From NCBI GenBank assembly GCA_948470475.1, contig OX419345.1:4572533-4636532 (forward strand): 64,000 nucleotides of DNA. Reading direction: 5' to 3'. Position 1 is the first letter of the stretch, and the number at the start of each line of letters is the position of its first letter. The stretch is from Galaxea fascicularis. Its lineage: Eukaryota; Cnidaria; Anthozoa; Scleractinia; Euphylliidae. The notes under the pieces are model-generated. The model did no database searches, was not told the origin of the DNA, and saw only the letters and a program-made list of their open reading frames with translations. Positions 57,862 to 64,000 of this stretch are shown one piece after another. The position numbers and the translations under genes were made by a program.

Positions 57862-58152
57862 GAACCCACTTATTTGTGTTATGCTGTTTTCACCAGACAT
57901 AAGCATAAGCATAAGCACAAGAAGTGCGGAACTGTTCGTTTTTCTTATGCTTATGCTCATGTCGAGCGCGTTGCTGGTGAAAACAGCATAAGACAAATAA
58001 GTGGGTTCTTACTTCTTATGTTTCTGCTTATGCTTATGTCGCTGCTGTTTTCATTTGCACTTTTGCTTATGCTTATGCTGGTCAGCTTATGCGCTATGAA
58101 AACCAGCCTTATGTTATGCTTACGCTTATGCGCTACTGAGAACCGGCCTTAA
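57862..58152. mobile_element. MITE with (CATAAG)n/(CTTATG)n repeats
   Basis: GAACCCACTTATTTGTGTTATG is mirrored by CATAAGACAAATAAGTGGGTTC (foldback 57862-57990). A right-hand part carries at least ten CTTATG units and ends in ACCGGCCTTAAA. The hexamer CATAAG or its complement makes up a large share of the element. Confidence 0.72.
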
Positions 58153-59033
58153 AACTCACTTTGAAAAAGAGACCTGAGGTTATGGCCCATTCTTTGTGGT
58201 ACTGTTTACTTTGCTGTAATTGATGGCGATTGTAATTTCGGAGTCTTTCGCTTGATGCGTGCAAGCTTGTGTGTGAAATCTTTACGTAGGACCATTCGCA
58301 CGAAGCTGGTTTTACTTCCAAAATATTGTCAGAAATATTCCCTATTGGAAGTCACAGGTTAACAGTTTTTGTTCTTTCAACCCTATCCGAACTTGAAGAT
58401 CAACTATTCTATAGCTTTGAAAACTACTGTATTGGTGCTTCCTACATTTACTGACACAAACCCTTATATTGTGACTTTCATTATGAGTAAAAACTACCCG
58501 TCTGATTCAAAGGCTCCACTGAAAACAAATTCCAGTCCATTGATTAGCACCACTCTTCAGGCTCACTGCAAAATGAAAAGCAACAATAGTGAGAAAGCAA
58601 ATGAGAAAAAGTTGCATTTGCAAATAAATGACACTCGCCCAAATCTCACCAGTCTCACCCGCACCCCCCCTCCCCCTTATGTAGTGGGATTATGGGACTG
58701 TGAACGTCACGTGACACGTGGAGGGGTTGGAAGGAGTTTTCGGGAGGATCGAGGAGTGATCGGGCTGTGACTCACGTGTAAGGTTCTGAGTCTTGAATAC
58801 AACGTTGTGTTGCATTTACTTCGTCTCTGTTTACTTGCCAATTCCCCCGCGAGCCCGATTACACTTACCCTATAAAAAATGAACGGTGGACCCTAATATC
58901 CCTTATTTTAGCTCATTCAGCTTACGGCCTCCGCGGAAATTCGCAGGAAAATTGTTAATTTAACAAACTAATGCCACGATTTTCCGAGAAACATTGCAGC
59001 ACATGGGGGCAAGTATAAAGTAGTTAAAATTTG
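58153..59033. other. 3' flank of the RA-domain gene, no gene seen
   Basis: A + strand ORF at 58369-58770 has no family likeness and ends in low-complexity C-rich sequence. I see no splice-supported exon here. Confidence 0.35.
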
Positions 59034-62000
59034 TCAAAAAAGTTCGTACGTTGAAGCCAGAGACGTGTTGATCAAATGAAGTAGTGTGGGATCTCGGTCC
59101 TTGAGCATGGCGAGTAGCTGGTCAAGATAATGCTGGTTTTGTTCCTGTTCCTCAAGTTTAGCCTCCATGTCTTTGACTGCTTCAGCCTATAAAAAAAAAT
59201 CCCAACAAAAAATTACTCGAGGGAGGACAGCAAAGGCACCCTTGATTGATATCGGATATCAATGCGACCGTATATGGGCATCAATTGGATCTGGAGAGTC
59301 GCAGGAAAAGAACAAAACAACGCTTAAAAGTTGTCTATGTCAATAGGAAGTCAAACGTCATTTAGAAAATGTATTGTACACAACTGGAGGGAGGGGTGGG
59401 CGAAAATACGCTTAAGTGCCTAAAACACGAAACACGTGACCGGCGCCCTGCGGGGGAAATCACGAAACCAATCATAAGCGCTGGGACACTTGTAAACGGC
59501 ACCGACCGCGGGAAAAAAATGCATCCGCTACCAAGCTCAGGAAAACATGAAATCGGTTCCAAGCGCGGGAAAACACGTAATCAGTTTCAAGCACGGGTAA
59601 ATACGTAATCGGTTCCAAGCGAGGGAAAACGACGGTTGAGGCATATCAGGGCTTTTATAAACAAATTCCATTTACCAAGGTGTTAATCTTGTTTTCAGAT
59701 TCTTTCAGCTTTTTGTCTTTCTGTCGGGCAATGGTTTCGGCAGCGCTGATCTGTTTCGTTAAATACTGTCAAATAAATAAACATAAGTATAAGAAATTAA
59801 AGACTGTTCCCTTTCCTACAAAAACGTTTTGATCCACCCTTGCTGGTTATGGACCCTGGTCCTTAAATACAACAGCAAAAAAACAAAATGTTGTCATTGG
59901 TAAGAAACGGTTATGGTTCCTTGATTCAAGACACCGTAACAACATGCGGTGTTTCCTTTTGTCCAGTCCGGATGATCGTGCTACAGGGTTTGACGTTATA
60001 TATAAAAAAGCTGGGCGGAAGTCTTTCAAAGGATATCCAAAAAATTCAAAAAGGGAGGAGTGTCCGAGTATTTTTCGTTCTTAACTACGATCTTAAGGAG
60101 AATTAAAAGAGAAATGACCCCCCCCCCGCCCCCCAATTGTGAAGTCGCACTCAAATCAAAACACGCCCTTTCTTTCATCATTGAAATGGGAGTCATTTGT
60201 ACCGTACAAGATTGTAGCTTTCAGATGTTTAATTAATTAATTCCCATCTTCTTCACCGCGATCTCTTCCCTTTTTTCTTTACGAGTTAATTAATTATGAA
60301 TTTGAGAATGTAGTTTATTCCACAACGTCATACCTCTTACTAACCGAGTTCGAGGTCCGTACTGTAAGCTACGGACCGAGTTTTTTCCTGTTCGTTTATG
60401 GTCCAAGCGCGAAGCGCGCGGGCCATAAATCAACAAGAAAAAAACAGGATCCGTAACTTACAGAACGGACCGAGAAAACGAGGTTAGTAAGATATTTATT
60501 ATTTCTCTGAGGTTAGTCGGGCGCGCGGGAAAGGAATCTTTCAAATTTAGCGGGCCGTACAGGAGAATACGGCCCGCAAAATTGACCAATCACAACGCGC
60601 GTACTAACTGAGAGATATACTCACACTCTCCACATCTCTAAGTTCCTTGTATTTTTGTTTAAACGACTCATTGTCTTTCGCTTCAGCTGCTAATTTAGCC
60701 ACAGACGCCTTCAGTTCGTCAATTTCCTTCTTCCTTTCAACAAGAAAGATGTTCTCGAGTTTCAATTCTTCAACCTCTTTTCCGCTGGTATCGGTTTTTC
60801 GCTCACTCTTCTCAAGCTTTTCCAACTCGGCTATCCTCTCTTGCAACTGTTGTTTCTCGGCCGACAACTCGTCAACTTTTCTTTGGAAATTACCAGCCTC
60901 ATCCGAGGTCCGTTTTTCCATGTCACGCAACTGGGCTGTCAACTTTATGATGTTCTTCCTCATCTCATCTGCCTCTTTGCGCTGCGCAACCAAAACAAGA
61001 TTTTCTTTTCGCAGATTTTCTACTTCTTCGCCGCCTGCTTTTTCGGCTCCTTTTATTTTGCGTTGTAACTCCTCCATTTTTTCTCTCAACTGTTTCTTCT
61101 CAGCCTCACTTTTGCCCAACTCTTGCCTCATTATCTCGCCCTCGTCAACTTTCTGACACAGCTCACGATTAATTTGCTTCAACTTCTCGGCTTGAGCGAC
61201 TTCGATTGACAATTCGTCATTTCTTTCTTGTAACGCTTTCAACTTTGAAGTCAATTCGCTCTGGCTACTGCTGGCCTCGTCGCTTGCGACCCTCATCTTC
61301 TCCAGTTCTTTCCCTTCAAACGAAGAGTTCCTCTCTTTTAGGGACTCTAGCTCCTTCTCTTTCGAAACGAGTTCGTTGTTTCGAACATAAAGTCTCTCAA
61401 TCTCACGATCGCGAAGTGAAATTTCAGCACTGAACTTCTCTTCAATCTCCCGAGCCTTTTTACGCAGCTCTTCATTCCGTAATCGCAGCTCTTGTAATTC
61501 TGCGCCCTGTAACCGAAATACTTGCGGCTCCTTTTCAGCGAATGCGTCACCTTTCCCTTCTAACATATTTACTTTCTCTTGCCGCCTTAACGTTTCGTTC
61601 TTACGCTTAAGGTCCTCAATTTCGGCTTCCAGCTCACTGACACCTTCGATTCTCCCTCTTAGCTGCTTGTTTTCCTCCACTAAGCCCACAATTTCGAGCT
61701 CCTTCTCTTCCAGTGTCTCACTTCTCGTTCGCAGCTCTCGCAGCTCGGCCTCCTTCTCCTCCAGTTCTTGTTTTACACTCTCCAATTCTTGAGAAGCAAT
61801 TGCCTCTGATTCTTCCTCGATCACACTGTCCAGACGAGCTAATCCCTCCATTAAATCTTCACTGGTTTCTTCAACGATTTCATCTCTCTCTGCCCCTCCC
61901 AAGATGGCAGGCGTGATATCAAGCTCGTCATCTTCCTGAGCGGAGGAAACTTCCGAGTGTATGCCTTGCTCCTGGGAAACATCCTCGGTAGCATCTGTCA

Positions 62001-63858
62001 CCCTAATAAAAGATTACCAAAGAGAGTTTCTTAGCACTGGGACTGTTCAGAGAGGAATACTGGGGCCTATTCCGGGGGCCTATTCAGGAATAAGAATGAA
62101 CAAAATATTAATTCCTTGATTCTTTCCCGAATAGCATGATAGACAGAATAAACAAAAGACGACTTCCTCGGATTAGGCAGAATATGAGCTTTTTTGGAAA
62201 TCTTTTGGCAGGAAAATCGTGCGCGTTGCACCGCAAGCCAGTATAGGGAGTTTAAGAACCGAGGACGGCGACGGCAACGAGAACGCCACAAAACAATGGG
62301 CTTAATGAACAAAAATAATCGCTTTCTACGTGCGTTTTTCATTTTGGTACATTTCTTTACCGACCTCTGCAAAACAATAACGTGAAATGACCTAAGGCCC
62401 GATTTAAACATCGAACTTTACATGTGCCGAATCTAATGCAAATGAGGGAAAACAACAGATTTTTCTCATTTACATTAGATTCGGCACATGTAAAGTTCGA
62501 CGTTTGAACCGGGCCTAACAGCGCTTTCCATTTGCCAGAACTGGCCGGTCGGACTAGTCAGTCCGTAAATGGAACGCGTCAGTTCTGAGAACAGAGAGAA
62601 CTGGTTCTAGCCAAACTGGCCCTGCTCTAGAAGTAGGACCAATCAGTTCCGTCGCTCTTGTATGGCTTCGCGCGTGAAATGCGCGGGAATTGCAACCGGT
62701 GGTTCGCCGGTGATGGTACAATATTTACATGCTCGATCCAGGCCATTCTATGCGCTGTTGTAAACCGCAAAGAGTTCCACTCCTGGCCCCTTGGGAGAAT
62801 TCGGATTTCTTCCTTTTTTAAGTATACCTGTGTTAGTCGAAGAGTAACGCATCTTTCACGATCACGTTTGTCTAACACTCATTTCAGGACCACCCAGGCA
62901 AAAACATTTAGTGAAAAAAAAGTTGGGGAAAAAAGATTTCACTCACCAGCCGTCTAATCCATCTTTGGCATCATCATCTTTTGCTCCTTCTGTTGGTCTT
63001 CTACAAAGCCTGAACACGTGATCCGGGGCGCTCCATGCCATCTGCAACCGCAAGGGGCAAACGTGATCTGCGACCTCTTCTCTGTCATCTGGCGGGTGGA
63101 ACAAGAAGAGTAAAAGGCTTAGCAACGGCAGTGTTATATTAAGTTCCAGACGTCTTCGACTCCCTCAGCGATAAAATGGGTCGCCCCTATAAGACAACGC
63201 CTAAGGAGCAATCTGAACGAGGTCGCTTCCTGTTAGAATACTGTTAACTTTCTACTGCGTCTTGGACAAGCCCCTCGGGGAATTCAATAGCGAGATTGTT
63301 CAGTGCTCTTAGAGAGGATTTCAATAGCCTATCAACAACCTTCGGCGCAACAAGCACGAAGGGAGAAAAAATGCGAAGCCTGTCCTCGCTCGTCTCCCCG
63401 ATACTTCTCGTCATTCGCTTCGCTTAGAGCCCCTCGCAACAGTACTGAGAAGTATGTTCTGCTGAAATTATATATATGTAGAAAACGCAACAACTTCGTC
63501 AGAATTCACAACAAACACTTGTTCTTGGCGTCAAGCGCTGGAAATCGAGAGTTTGCAAGCCACGGGCCTGGTTTTGCTTCTGGCTAACTGTCCCGAGTTT
63601 TGTCAGCCAGCGCACAAGCAAAGCTAAAGAAAACAGAAATAACGGTTTACACTCAACTACTTCCAATCGCGCTAAAGTTAAGGAAGCTTTACCTTCGTTC
63701 TCTTCGGAAACTTCCACCAAGTAGTATTCACTGGCTTCCCCAGGCAAATTGAATTTCTTTACTATCAAAGGCAGTGCTTCCGAACAGGGAGTCTTGGTCG
63801 ACAGGGAAATTGAGCGGTAATCCAAATCATCTTCATACCCTTCCAATTCAAACAGCAT
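59034..63858 (-). CDS. Ras-association domain coiled-coil protein
   Basis: Five exons (63693-63858, 62947-63088, 60625-62002, 59676-59765, 59034-59186) join in phase to 642 codons from the ATG at 63858. That ATG sits just after an acceptor-like TTGTTGTTAG, so an upstream exon outside the window is possible. Residues about 5-95 resemble an RA domain: YRSISLSTKTPCSEALPLIV, EYYLVEVSE, then DHVCPLRLQMAW and VFRLCRRP, closest by eye to afadin-type RA domains. The CPLxLQxxW pattern and final strand are typical. RA domains bind Ras/Rap-type GTPases. An acidic linker follows, then about 450 residues of Glu/Lys/Leu-rich coiled coil and a short end (DPTLLHLINTSLAS). No FHA, dilute, PDZ or SARAH part is seen, so it is neither afadin nor a typical RASSF1-6. 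It is probably a dimeric effector or scaffold. Exact family unknown. Confidence 0.82.
59458..59635. repeat. Minisatellite, unit about 28 bp
   Basis: About six degenerate units of the type GGTTCCAAGCGCGGGAAAAC followed by ACGTAATC lie head to tail in intron 4 of the RA-domain gene. The rightmost three are the most alike. Confidence 0.72.
60337..60490. mobile_element. Foldback element next to a splice donor
   Basis: TTACTAACCGAG and TCCGTACTGTAAG on the left face CTTACAGAACGGACCGAG and CTCG-like GAGGTTAGTAA on the right. The centre is GCGCGAAGCGCGCGGGCC. It belongs to the TTAACC/CTAACCGAG foldback group. A related GGGCCGTA/TACGGCCC hairpin continues to about 60600, 15-20 bp from the donor at 60624. 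Confidence 0.72.
62392..62519. mobile_element. Near-perfect palindromic MITE (GGCCCG ends)
   Basis: The arms of about 55 bp are TAAGGCCCGATTTAAACATC, then GAACTTTACATGTGCCGAAT on the left, mirrored on the right with only three or four differences. The loop is about 15 bp. It lies in intron 2 of the RA-domain gene. Confidence 0.88.
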
Positions 63859-64000
63859 CTAACAACAACAAGCACAAATGGTCACTTTTAGAGTGTGAAA
63901 ACCCTTTCGCGAACTGTCATAACTCGATGAACCAGTTTGATCTCGTCCACAGCAAGTGTAATCCAAGCACAACAGTGTTTATGAAGCGCTTTGAGGGTGT
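63859..64000. other. Right edge, likely intron or 5' flank
   Basis: The last bases contain GAAGCGCTTTGAGGG, similar to the start of the retroelement tail at 9840 and 42003, so another copy may begin here. No coding sequence is supported. Confidence 0.35.

Noticed and set aside
58369..58770. 133-codon + strand ORF
   Set aside because: No homology by eye, C-rich end, no splice support.
60647..61156. 169-codon + strand ORF rich in Ser/Phe
   Set aside because: It is the antisense shadow of the RA-gene coiled-coil exon; Ser/Phe/Leu richness is what antisense of Glu/Lys codons gives.

Overview
The window reads as nuclear DNA of a cnidarian, most likely a stony coral. The genes have many short exons with GT-AG introns, the conserved proteins are metazoan, and the spaces between exons are packed with foldback elements, tRNA-derived SINEs and CR1/L2-like LINE pieces. 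Species cannot be fixed from sequence alone. I rebuilt the gene models by hand from splice signals, reading phase and resemblance to families known from memory. No alignment was run.

Layout, left to right. (1) 0.3-1.0 kb: an intronless DZIP3-like HEPN-domain ORF (+). (2) 4.3-13.3 kb: PES1/pescadillo (-), 15 exons. It stands head to head, across about 0.1 kb carrying a CACGTG E-box, with (3) 13.4-24.3 kb: CCHCR1 (+), 8 exons, whose third intron holds an antisense LINE with a 10-bp target-site duplication. (4) 24.7-26.8 kb: a three-exon DJ-1/PfpI Hsp31-like protein (-), tail to tail with CCHCR1. (5) 27-35 kb: gene-poor, with MITEs, a SINE, a TRAF-type zinc-finger relic, a frameshifted coiled-coil relic and a tandem duplication. 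(6) 35.8-39.1 kb: an unrecognised six-exon gene for an acidic 109-aa protein (+). (7) 41.1-41.7 kb: the last two exons of a small unrecognised gene (-), pointing away from (8) 42.5-44.2 kb: an intronless alpha-1,3-fucosyltransferase-like gene (+). (9) 46.4-51.6 kb: CENP-O (-), with an intact 5' half and a broken 3' half. (10) 52-58.2 kb: two dead reverse-transcriptase pieces, an orphan candidate exon and more MITEs. (11) 59.0-63.9 kb: a Ras-association-domain coiled-coil protein (-), possibly continuing past the right edge.

The genes do not form one pathway. PES1 serves ribosome biogenesis. CCHCR1 and CENP-O belong to the centrosome and kinetochore. The fucosyltransferase acts in the Golgi, the DJ-1-like protein handles reactive carbonyl or protein stress, and the RA-domain protein is probably a small-GTPase effector. 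The strongest themes for follow-up are the diversity of MITE families (several with TIRs ending in AGGCC), the apparent decay of CENP-O, and three protein-coding loci I cannot assign to a family.
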